Shown here: in pieces, positions 13,097 to 25,100 of the stretch
Position numbering within the stretch: the first letter of the stretch is position 1
Layout of the letters: every line of letters begins with the position of its first letter
Assembly (NCBI GenBank): GCA_947579605.1
Contig: OX388307.1
Span: 28,187,237-28,251,236 of the forward strand
Length of the DNA: 64,000 bases
Direction: 5' to 3'
Source: Athripsodes cinereus
Lineage: Eukaryota > Arthropoda > Insecta > Trichoptera > Leptoceridae
Position numbers and translations under genes: made by a program
The notes under the pieces: generated by a model
Told to the model about the DNA's origin: nothing
Seen by the model: the letters and a program-made list of their open reading frames with translations, nothing else
Databases searched by the model: none

Positions 13097-16000
13097 CTTG
13101 TAGTAGACATCAGGAACATACTGCTTATTTGAGGACTCCTTAACATATCCTAGTTCCGGAGCATCTTTAGTGGGCACCAGACATTCATCTCGCACTAGAG
13201 CCATGCATTGGCCACTGACTTGGTAGCCTTCCATGTGAACTTGCTTCCATTCATCCCCTGTAGAACACAAAAGTCATATAATATGATGTATAAGAGTAAA
13301 GAAAAATATTACAATGATAGGACACGTAGTTTATTACGGAGGCATTGGGCTTAATTTAGCAATTTCAGTTCATTTCAAAGATGACTATGTAATTATTTAA
13401 TAGATAGATTTTGGGTAGATGGCGCTCTTGTAGCTGCCTGAACCCATAACTTATCATTTTAAATTCAAAATAATATGATCTAGAATTTGTTGATATCAAA
13501 TATGTTCAAATTTTTTTTTTTTTTAAAAAGATATATCTGGGTTTTTGTTATAAACCCAAATACAACCTCATACACCTTTCACAGTAAGCTACTAAAAGCT
13601 TGTGTCGTGAAAGGGGAGTTTGCCGGCACCTGGTATCGAACCACGGACCCCTTGTCCACGAGGCCGAGACTCTACCTCCAGGTTACCGAAATAATAGTTA
13701 AAACATCAATTGATTTTATATATTTTCGCATTCCTACTAAAATGCAGTGTAATTTATTTAACTACATATATTATTTTTAGTGTAACTGTGCTAAAGCTAA
13801 AAAGTTAAATTGTAAAAATAGTAACATACAAATTAAATCTACTCAAAATTTGTGACAATAAAGTTTAACCAAATTTGTATTGTAAAAATAGTGAATATAA
13901 ATTATAATGTGAAATTATAGTGTAAATGTGCCCTTGAGATGATTTACATCATGAAAACGGCGCAATATAAATGATTCAATAATGATGATAGAATGACAAC
14001 ATATTTTATATATACCTACTTGTTAAAACAAAAACATAATTGTAATTTCTAGGTATAACTGACGCAATAGTAAACAGTCAAACATTCTCTATGACAAATC
14101 AATAAAGAAATACACACAAGTCACTGTTTTCAAGCATAAATTTTGTCACAATGACCATATTGAAGAATTGAAACATCGGCAATGAAACACACCAATATTG
14201 TGGAAAATTATATATGTACTTTGAAGGCATATGACTTCTTTGAAAAAAGAAACATTTTCCTTCTTTTGTTACAGTACATAATGTATTACCTGTTACACAG
14301 ACAGTCACAAACTTGGACCCGAAGAATCCTGATGAAGCATATCTAGAAGGGTTGGGATGCTGATTCTGGAAGTAGCCAGCCATAATACACTCCTGGGCGC
14401 TCAGGAAATGTGAATTTATACCCCTGAAACAAAATATATTTAAATAAAATCAAGAAGTGATGGTTTTAGTAATGCTTTGTCTTGGGCAATATCTATTATA
14501 TACAGCATCTTCAACAAGTGGGGTAGTCAGTGAACTGATTGCATGAAATCAATACACGAGTTGTCCTCTCCATGCCAATAAAAACACATTCAGGAAAGGT
14601 AGTATAATCCATCACCGCTAAATTAAAGATATTAAATGTCTTGTATATGTTTTTTTAACCAATACTTATCTTTTACAGGACCCTGGAAAACTCATTGAGA
14701 TAAGTGGGAAATATAATCTTTCTGAAGATTTTACAGATCATTATCCTATCTACAATGTATTCATTTTAACTCTTCCAATCGCATGTACATACCTCACGTG
14801 TTGAACTCATTGAGACAAGTGGGAAATATAATCTTTCTGAAGATTTTACAGATCATTATCCTATCTACGATGTATTCATTTTAACTCTCCCAATCGCATT
14901 TACATACCTCACGTGTTGAACGGTCCCCTTAGAGGAATCTTCACTGAGGAGATCAGTAAATATCCATCCTACGAACTGTAAATCCAACTGCTTGGCAATG
15001 TAATCGACTGTGGAGCGCCTGTCATCCGGCAGCAGTCTTACACTGTCCCTGGTGCTCTCTTGAGGTGGCTCGTAGATGGCTACCACACGGGCTCTTATAC
15101 CTATAAAGCAAATTGATTTTAATAATTCAAGAGTTTTTGTGATTATCTTTATACTGTGGAAATCCATTTTACATTTTAATTAAACAAAAATATAATTGAA
15201 AAAAAAACTGTTGAATTTCCACTACAATTAACAGTAACGGATTTTTTCAATTACATTTTTATTTAATTTAAATTGATTTTATTATGGAACAGATTTTGGA
15301 CAGATTTAGATAAAAAAGATTTTGGACAGACTTAGATAATCTATTACATTTTTAAGAGTTGATCCACAGGTTCACCATCATTTGGAGATATATTCATTGG
15401 AGTACGACTTTATATCTGTCAAGTTTTCGAAAATAATTAGTTGACGAAACAAGAATGGGAGAATGATTAAAAATGCTATTTTGATATCTCACCTAGTGGC
15501 ACATCAGAATGCCTCTCATACGTCCCAAGCAGCAGTCCAATCCTTTGATGTGCTGTGCTCCTCCAGTACTCTAGGAATCTCTCTACAATGTCTGGATTCT
15601 CAAACATGACATTATCAACGTGTCTGTAATGCTGGCGATTCAGTGTCACGGCAGAAGGCTGACACTTGGAGCAGATACCGCGAGGCCATGGTGGATGATC
15701 ACTGCAACCTAGAACCAACCATTATCACAAGTTTTACAGTGTTTTAAGGAAACTTTGTTGAAAACAAAAATATAAACTGACCGATACATAAATTTGATTT
15801 CATATCTATGCGACAAATATTTTAACTTTCCTTTTGAGAACACTACAAGAAAACAAATGTTTTACATTCAGAAAGATTTTGTTTCAAATGAACAATATAT
15901 TCTGAATGCTTTGATTTCTTTTTCATAGCAATATTTTTGTATTATATATTAAAAAAAGGTCTTGCAGGCAACACATAGATGTTGATATCAATAATATGCA

Positions 16001-18287
16001 ATGTGTTTTACCTGGTTTTATTCTACAAGAGATATCTTCAAGTGCCAAAAACTTCCCTCTGTCCACTCCTGATGTAAGTTTTCTAATATATGTGTGGAAG
16101 GACATGTGTTTAATATTTTGTTCCTTAAGATACTCCTCATCGAATGGCTCCAGAGGCGAACAATGGACACAGCAACCATTTGAATTGTGTCTGCAGCTGG
16201 AACAACAAATATACACAGTGCTTTAACAATATCTACTTGTTAAATCCTAGTTCAAATGACACAATGATATTTATATAAAAAAAATATCTACTCCATTGTG
16301 GCAACCCCACAAATAGAGTAATCAGTTAAATATCTTACAATCAATGTTTTATTAATCTCTGCCTTTCACTAGACACTCAAAAACTTACACAAAAGAATGA
16401 GAGATCTATTGTATAATGTAATTCTTGTTAAAATTGAAATCAGTTATAAGGTTATTATAAGTTGTAAATTTAGTTATAGATTTATAACTTTATTAAAATT
16501 GAATAAATAAAATAAATAAAATTCTGTGGATGCTATTTAGCAATGAGGTATGCCACCTGTTCTGAATGTCTTATTTTTTTTTGTCACGGAGGGTCAGCTT
16601 GCATGGTTATTACATGCGGCTGGTCTGCGGACCATCCCACTTGTGGGATATGCCATGATGGTATGGTTGTAAAAATGATTACTTGAAGAGTGAACCTTAC
16701 TATTTATCATCTCTCTTCCTAGCTATCTTTCCATCGGCTTTGTAAAGCTGTATATCCACCTCATCCTCCTGTGGTGCTGAAGTGTTAGAGTTAGTAGTAG
16801 AAGACCCTTGACTGGAAGATGTTCCTGGCTGACTATTATCATTCAATTGTGACTTACTGCTGACAGTGGGTAACTGCAAAATACAACACGCAGAATATTA
16901 CTTTAAATAAATATATTATTTTTAATCACAATTATATTTTTGTTGCTTGTTCTTTGCTTGTACACATCAAATTTAAATGACATTATTTGACATATTACTG
17001 CATATATTTTTATGCTATTTTAGCTATTCACTGACATCTGACATAATTTATTGTTTTGTTTATTTCTATGTATTACACTATTTCATTTTTATTTAAGTAA
17101 TTCATAACTGACATATCAATTAATATTTAAACATTAACAAATTGACTTATAATACTTTGATTTTGAATATTTTTTCTCTTTTGTTTTGCATTGTACACTG
17201 ACAAACTTTGTTTTTTTTTTATGGATTATGTCCACACGTAAAAGATGAAAGCTCTGTGAATGTACTATAAGTTGTAAATTAAATATACTTTTATAACATT
17301 TTAAATATAGGTATAAGTAAATAAAAAATAAATACGAGCTTTGAAAATAAGTTTATTAGGAGGATAGAGGATATTAGGGGTAATGAGTATGTCACAAATG
17401 ACAATGTGCACCAACGCACTCATCAAAAATGTGTGGCGTCTGTAACAGAGTAACCCATACAAACTTTATTGAAATTGTACTGAACTGTCCCTATTTATCA
17501 AAGTGACGATCGTGCTTGCATTAACAAGAGGTACAGTATATACAACAAACTCAAAATCACTTTTTAATATTCTGAAAAGAGAACACAGTTTGAAAAAAAT
17601 CAATCTGTTCTGTCTAAGAGAAGGCCAATAACCATGTTGGTATGTATCTATTATACTGACAAATCTAATACATCCTGATGCAAAACTTACTTTGGAACCA
17701 GAAGAAGGTTGATCAAACAGCACAGTCCCATTAATTGGAGTAAGATAGAGCATGTCCCCATGCTGGAGACGGTAGTCTGTCAAGTGTTTGGATTTGCTAG
17801 ACACTATTTCCTGTTTATGATTTCTGTCTTTATATAGAGCAAAACCAAAACTATTCAACTCAAATGTCTCGTAAACTTTCTCAAAAAGACTGCAAATATT
17901 ATCATTTGGATGAACTTCGATCCTTTTTGTGCCTTCTGGAGACTGGATTCTCAACACCTAAAAATTTGAGGTTATGTTGAAAACAAAGGACAATAACACA
18001 TTTCGCCACGTTGTAAATACAATTTGTTTTTGAGAAAATACATGCATTCATGAAATAAAAGTAAAATATTAATATATATTTCAAAACTGGCTAGAAATGT
18101 TCCAAATAAATCCATGTCAACAATGAGAATGACAATAGAATAACCGTGTAACATTGGCAATGGGGGCATTAAGCAAAACCCTATATTATTTTTTTAATAA
18201 TATATCAACAGAAAATATGTTTTTTGCAACATAATTATAAAAATACAATAAACTTATAATACTCACAATCATCTTTACATTAGACAT
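13097..18287 (-). CDS. Npl4: NPL4, p97/Cdc48 cofactor (nuclear protein localization 4), exons 1-8; 3' end not found
   Basis: Eight minus-strand exons join in frame: 18287-18267, 17957-17691, 16873-16701, 16196-16012, 15708-15493, 15100-14908, 14423-14290 and 13257-13097, giving 450 residues. All have GT-AG borders. Exons 1-2 encode the N-terminal ubiquitin-like (UBX-like) fold that docks on p97. Two zinc sites follow: C155/H157/C163/C166 and C217/H220/C228/C231. From about residue 232 comes the MPN-type core with MFENPDIVERFLEYW and AIYEPPQE motifs. NPL4 works with UFD1 to bring polyubiquitinated clients to p97 in ERAD and other extraction pathways. Family members are about 600 residues. The last exon here ends at YVPDVYYK with a good donor (gtaaga), and the remaining roughly 150 residues were not found down to position 1. 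The gene therefore either has a very long last intron holding the opposite-strand TRIM-cyclophilin gene, or is broken or misassembled. It shares a 907-bp divergent promoter region with the PPPDE-PUL gene. Confidence 0.9.
13513..13690 (-). repeat. tRNA-derived SINE, family B, near full length
   Basis: Read on the minus strand, it has an A-box-like GGTAGAGTCTCGG and a B box GGTTCGATACC about 30 bp later. The body has CGACACAAGCTTTTAG, then TTTGGGTTTATAACAAAAAC, and an A/T-rich tail. It lies in NPL4 intron 7. Related copies are at 26285-26455, 35875-36025 and 49725-49805. Confidence 0.85.
14503..14700 (-). repeat. Copy of the CCCACTTGTGGG SINE-like family in NPL4 intron 6
   Basis: Has CAACAAGTGGGGTAGTCAG, then TGTCCTCTCCATGCCAATAA, ACATTCAGG and ACAGGACCCTGGAAAACTCA. 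Its right end feeds into the 115-bp tandem duplication. Confidence 0.8.
14691..14920. repeat. 115-bp tandem duplication spanning the NPL4 exon 6 splice donor
   Basis: Copy A is 14691-14805 and copy B is 14806-14920; they differ at about four positions. Copy B contains the last 13 bases of NPL4 exon 6 and its donor. Copy A carries the same TTCAACACGTGAG/gtatgt junction, so the intron contains a duplicated, potentially usable 5' splice site. The outer part of the unit derives from the SINE-like repeat ending near 14700. Confidence 0.9.
16290..16416 (-). repeat. Internally deleted copy of the CCCACTTGTGGG SINE-like family
   Basis: Keeps CCCCACAAATAGAGTAATCAG and the head end AGACACTCAAAAACTTACAC; the middle is lost. 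It sits in NPL4 intron 3. Confidence 0.6.
16537..16671 (+). repeat. Tail half of the CCCACTTGTGGG SINE-like family, plus orientation
   Basis: Reads TTCTGAATGTCTTATTTTT, then GGTCTGCGGACCATCCCACT, TGTGGGATATGCC and GATGGTATGGTTG. In NPL4 intron 3, next to exon 3. Confidence 0.8.
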
Positions 18288-19194
18288 TTTGATGACTTAC
18301 TTCGTTGCAAACATCGGCGATTGGCCAATTTGTGTTTTGGTATTGCCAAATCCAAGTAAAATTTAGCGATATTGTTATTCATAACCATAGATATATATAC
18401 TATAGTATTTATATCTATGTTCATAACCTATACCCAAATGAAAAAAATTAAATGGGAAAGGTAGTTATACTCTTGAATGATTTCTATGATTTAATTGATT
18501 CAGTAAAAATATAATGCAAGAAAATATTGAAAAGAGGTAAAATGTATTTTTAAAACTAGAAGAAATATTATATAAGGATAAAATAATTTACTTTAAACAT
18601 TTGAAACATATTCATGATGTGAAAAATTATCATTTACGATAAATGGTGTTTTGAATTTTTACGTGTTCAATTATATTTAAAAATAAAAATCTTCGTAAAT
18701 GTAAAATGTATATTATTGTAACGTAATAATTATTCTAAAACTGGCATAAATTTATTTATTGGTAATAATATAACTCTTTCAGGTTCACCAACATATAAAC
18801 AATAATTCAATTCCTACATGTTTATGAAATTTGCAAGTCAGACAGAACTTCATTGTTGTTCTCGCAAAAAAAAAACTTTTATATCTTTTGTCCTGCTTCG
18901 AATAGTGTGTGGCGTGTTTAGCATGCTCTTTTATCCGCAAATTTCAAAACAAGTTTTTTTTTCCGAGTGTAAGGTTCCAGCAACAAATTCTTTTCCCATC
19001 CCTTTGCCTGGAAAATAAAGACATCTGTGATCTGTCATAACATAAACGTCAAATGAAAAATGTCAATATCGTGATTATGCATATTGAATAACGTAACTTC
19101 GTAATTACAGAATTTGTTCATGTCTCATTAGTTGAGCAATCAATTTGGTGAACAAAAATTACTTATTTTTAAACACTGCGTGGGATTTTTCAAT
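18288..19194. promoter_or_regulatory. Divergent intergenic region between NPL4 and the PPPDE-PUL gene (putative bidirectional promoter)
   Basis: The two start codons (18287 minus, 19195 plus) face away from each other with 907 bp between them. No credible gene lies inside. The stretch must hold both 5' UTRs and at least one promoter. No clear TATA box at a convincing distance or other named element could be assigned. The shared-promoter idea is inferred from geometry alone. Confidence 0.55.
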
Positions 19195-22100
19195 ATGAGT
19201 AGAGGTGAGAAATTACTTTAAATTGAAAAGACAGGTTATAATTATTAGAAAATAATAAAATTTGCTGTGAGGGTCCTTGTATTGAGTGAGATTATAATAA
19301 TCTTTGATCTGGAGTACAGTATCCTACATGGTATGTCGAGCAAAAATGTGACGAGTGCGACTGTGTTGTGTGCACTGCACTAACTGTTGTGGCCTGTGGG
19401 GACAAATTATGGAATACAAGGAACTATTTATATCCCATACTTGAGACCAATCCAGGTGTTTTACCAACAGACCAATTTTGATTGTGCGTAATTAAATTTT
19501 GCTCAATAATAATAATTTATCACTTAAATTTTTTTCATAAATTAAAATTTCATTTTATTGTTTCCGAGTTCTCTTGTTTCACTCACTATACTTTTACCTC
19601 TTTTCACTGTGGTTTATTTTTAAAAAACTTCTTTCTTTATAAAAAAATATGTTACACTCTTAGAGCACATTGATACCCAGAAAAGGAAATGGCGGTGTAA
19701 TGATGATGATGACATATTCTTCACTAATTATAAGTGAAGTATTTCAACAGCATCAAACATGTTTTTTGTTTTGTGTGAAGAAATTGTAATGTCCCAGTAT
19801 GACACAAAAAACTGTACTCAATTTTTTTTTTAAATAAAACTAGAATGTTTTATAAGAAGTATTAAATTATAATCATATAATTTTGAATGAGGAAGAAGAC
19901 TATTTGATTGTAATTGTCGTAGAATGATTTCAATTACGCCAGCTCAAGAGTATGTTGTGTATATTTATTTAAGAGTCTGAATCGCGTGTTGCATAGCTTT
20001 CAAATCATTTCCAATATCCTTTTACATGTGAGAGCTCGGTACATTGGTACATTCTTACATAGTAATAGGTGTGTTGTGTGTTAGATTATTGATAGTATTA
20101 CACTTTACCCAGTGCTCACTGCTGGAGTGAAACATCTGTTGTGGTAGTGGCGGGTGACATAATACAAGAGACTGATCAGCGTCAAGTGGTTGTTTCATTC
20201 AAAACTGTTTTACTAGTGATTATATTTTTTTTATTTCCTTTGTTTTCGTAGAAGATTCAGAAGATATGGATGATATTGGAGTCCCGGTGGATCTTTACAT
20301 CTATGACTTAACCAAGGGTATGACTCGCATGCTGTCCACAATGTTTTTGGGTATGAAATTAACAAATTTAGAACTGACAGTATTACATACACATTATGCA
20401 GCTTTCTCTAATAATAATATATTCACCGTTTGATTATTACTCGCTACTGCCACGCTTCTTAAAATAAGAAAAATAGTCAATAATTATATTTCAGTCTTTG
20501 TGAATTGAAAATAGAATTGTTAAATTTCCAACATTCACATTCCCAGCTCTGGAATGTAATGAGAGTATGTTATATATATATATTATTATGTTGGTGTGTT
20601 GTGAACTTTATCTGAGATATATTTTAGGAAATAAACTATTTCTGTTGTGACCATTGTAATTATTCAAAAATATATTAACAAGATAACTTTTATTACTACA
20701 TAAATAAATATGAGTAATATAAAAAGAGAAGTTAATAATAAAACTGTTGTAAATGTTACAAAATTGTTAAAGAATTTAGTGCCAAGAGTCTCATATATTT
20801 TCTATCCGTAAAGTCCGTCTACATTCTCTTTGATATTTTCATTGAATAAGATTTAAAAAACATTTTAAATACATGTTTACTCATTATTCAATCCAAATTT
20901 CATGTGGTATTAAAGTCGATTCCGCTTAATTGGGACCCATCGGGACTTGGGCATTTTGTCCCAATTAAGCGAAGTTCACATTTTTTTAAATTAATATATT
21001 TGGTTTTGGCAACTAAGGCCATTAACCAGTAATACACACATAAGATAACAATGCATATTTTTTTTTCAATAATTTTATTTTATAAACTCTTGAAAACTGT
21101 AAATTACGTATAGGTAATATAAATTATCATATAAATTACAAATATGTAATATAAACTTTGAAGAAAAAAAAAATCCTAATTTAAATAATAAATGGGTAGG
21201 TACCTACATACAATTTAATTCAATGCAAAAATGAGAATTCTTTGTACATATTTTTTCATGAGAATATGTGTAACATAATATGTGCTATCTTAAATTTACT
21301 GTCCCAATTAAGCGGAATGCTGTCCCAATTAAACATATAAATTTACTATTAGTTTCTTGGTTTGGTTTCTGTTCTTTGAGATTTGTCCCAAATAAGCGAC
21401 TGTCCCGATTAAGTGGTGTCCAATTAAGCAGAATCGACTGTATTTTGTTTCACATGAAACAACATAACTGATACTTAACAGACATTACCTTGTATTTAAA
21501 TATTACCTGCACAATTAAATGACAAAAATTATACAGTTTAAGGAGTTACATTTTTTTTTATCACAATATATTTGAATAATGTTGTTGAATATAGGTATAT
21601 GTAGTATTAGTCACAGAACTCTCCCAAATATCTATAAATAATATGAAAGAATGGGTAATAAATCTTATTGCTTGATTGGCAGCTTTGAAAATGATCTGAA
21701 ACATATAGCTCATTAAAAAAAGTAATAACAAAAAGAGGTAAAGCTTCTTTCTTAAGCTTATAAAGAGGACAACATTTGTACTTTTTTTGACATAGCTGTT
21801 TATGTAATATAAAATGTTTTTTGTTCACTGTGTAACAGCAGAAATGATGAAAGATCTTTAAAATTTCTTACGAAACTGGAAGCCATCTCTGTTGTGTTTC
21901 AAAGTCATTTTAATTTTATAGAACCCTTGTTTTTATTTTCCTTAAATATTTCTTTATAGTACTGAATCCATTGTTAAAATTAAATTTACCTATATTTAAT
22001 GCAACTAGAAGTCCGTTGTTAAACTTAAAATAACATGAAACGTGCACACCATGCATTGTAAAAAGTTAAAAGAAAATATTAGATTTCAAAATAATTGTAA

Positions 22101-25100
22101 TTTTAATAGAATTGTTCCCATTTGAATCATCAACTCTATTAAATTCATTATAAGAGTTGTTTTTAACTTATTTTTGTGAAATTCGTTTGCAAGAAACATG
22201 TTTGGATTCCAATGTTATGCTGTACATCTTTTACAATAATCTATGATGTGTATAATAACTTGATCACACTCATTCCTGTAATGAAAATTAAAATAAATCA
22301 TAATAACCTATGGGAGGTTCGTAGGTAAAGGAGGCTAACTCATATTTTTATTGCAATTGCCTTAGATATTTGATTCTTGGCAAAGTTAATTAATAGACGG
22401 AATACAGAAAACAAAATAGCCTAAAATCATACACTTTCTAAGATGTACAAGTACTTAAGGTGTACATTTTTTTTATTTATAATTATTAAAACATTTGTAT
22501 CATTTTTTTATTTATATTTACGTTGACATTTTTACACCTCCCGTCAATAATTGTTTCCCTCATTTTATACAAATAAAACTTTGTGAAACATACTAATTTA
22601 AAACGAAATGAGAAGGAACAAAATACTCAAAGTAACTTTTTATCTATAAACCTCCCATATATTAATTCAAAAACACAATCATTGTATAAAGTTCATTTCA
22701 TTAATTATGTTATTATTATATAATTTATTCAGAAACCTCGATTGGAGAACCATGTCTACACAATGCAACATTGTGTAGAATCTAATCGGAAGAAGTGAGA
22801 AAGGTGTCCCAACGCTTACGAATTGGCTCAAGGCTGGCTTAAGTGATCACTTTCGGTGTCCATGGACAACGTTCACCAATTCCACCATTCTCACTGTCAC
22901 GATGTAAGATCCACCAATCGAGAGACGCTTTATGCAAACCTTAGAAGCAACCATCTTTTTGGGATCTCATTTTTCAGATCTCAAATAGATCGCGATCTCC
23001 CGTCTAAATGGCGCCGGAACAATTAAGTTCAATACTTTATCAGCTGCTAGTTCGACCAGTCAGCAACAATTTTTTTTTTTATATAATTTATTGTTGATAA
23101 ATATACCGTGTGTTTTGTTTTCCCCATAATCATATTTGATGTGTTTTATAATTTGGAATAAGTATGTATTATGTGTACCTATGTATTATAGGGCGACACG
23201 TGGATGGCATATGGCACACCTCCATTGTAGCATATGGCAGAGAATATTTCTTCGGTGGAGCGGGAATACAAAGCTGCAATCCGGTAAGTTTTTCATGATT
23301 ACGATTATACCCAGAAATAAATTGAGATCTTTTTTACTCTCTCCAGAGTCTCCACTCCACGGAAAAAAATCCTGTGCCATAGAGTTCCTGGCAAAGAATA
23401 GGTTCCCCACACTTTTCTGTAACTTTTCATATGTCCTATAAAAGGCAAAACATCACCAATAAGACAATAAACAACTTCAATTCAGCAATGAAATATGCCA
23501 CCATTTCTGAATATCTTTATTTTTATTTACATGGAGAGGACTTATTAGAGCAGGACTTCCACTTTTATCCAAAATTTTGAGTTTTGTATAAAAGGCAGAT
23601 AAAGCCTTATCCGTGCATTATCATTTTTTTCTACAAAGAATTAAAATTCGGCTTGTTAAATGCATTGAATCTGCTGGTTTCCTCAATACTGGAATATACT
23701 ATGATATTTTGGTTTTATGTGGATAGATTTTATAATTAATTTCTGGAATGGGACAACATTAGTATTCCTGACACTTCAATATTATTTATTTTCGTATCCG
23801 CAAGGTGAAGTGGTTTATTTTATTTGAAGGAATCTAATCTTTTAATTCACATTTCACTATTTTTTTTAGTTGAGTTCACAATAGTTCAAATTCTAGGTCA
23901 ACGTCTCAATGTAAAGTTAATTTTAACCTTAATCTATTTGTAGATTGCACCGTTGTTATTATGGTTCACATTTTTAAATTTAAAAATATCTTAAAGGTAC
24001 CTAATTATCCATTACTATGTCATGGTGTCCCCCACAAGTGGGGTTACCAGAGGACTCACTACATCTAATCAACATACAGATTGTTCTTACCATGCCATAA
24101 AAATATTGTAAAGATACCTAATTATCCATTACTACGTCATGCCGCCCCCCACAAGTGGGGTAACCAGTGGACTCACTACATCTAATAAACATACAGATTG
24201 TCCTTACCATGCCATAAAAAAGACATTCAAGATCAGAGGGATACCTCATTGTTAAGTTTTTAGACGTCTTAAACATCATATTTTACAAATGCCTGCCCTT
24301 TACAGAACACTCTAAAAGATTCGGAATTTCTGCGAATTTCTGTTGCAGAAATTCTCTTTTTATATCAATAAACCATTTTTAATTATATCTTTATTAAATT
24401 GCAATATATTTGTGATGTTTTTTATACGTATCGTCGTCATGTCATGTGCGTCTTTTACATTTGGCAAACATAACAAGTTTTGAAAAACACAGAACTATTT
24501 ATAGAACAACTGTTTAGAAAGGTAAAGAACACTTATTATAACTACAGGTCAAGTACATCTCAACATTTTAGTAGATTCAATTTATTTGTCTCTACTTACA
24601 TGCGTATGGAATTTTCCGGGATTCAGTATTGAGTATTCATTCACTAGTTATTTTCATTCAGTTTATCACATTAATTTTTTTTTACACTGTTTATTTTATT
24701 AGACATGTTTACTAATAAGTCGTGCAAATAATGTCTGCACACATTTTTCTCAAACCATATTATTTGAAAACATCTTAGTATTAAATTTATCTTGTTTATA
24801 ATATAAATATCACAAAATATTTCACATATGTGATAGGGTAGTGATTAGAAACACTAAATTTTATGAATTTCCTGTTTGTGCCATAAAATAATTTGTATAA
24901 AAAACATTAAATTCCAGAAAGAATTCACATGAGTTTTGATTATTTTTGAACTGAGATGTTGAATCTGACATAAAAATAATTATTTTTTGAATCTTTTCAA
25001 TTACTTAGTACATGTCTTTTTCAATGTATTGATGAGCTTATTGTATTGATAGAAATTAAAATCATTAATCCAAATTAACACAAAAATCTGTAATTCCGGT

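Noticed and set aside
23136..23441. A 101-codon plus frame over PPPDE-PUL exon 3
   Set aside because: It is a different frame from the exon and reads on into intron and a SINE-like repeat.
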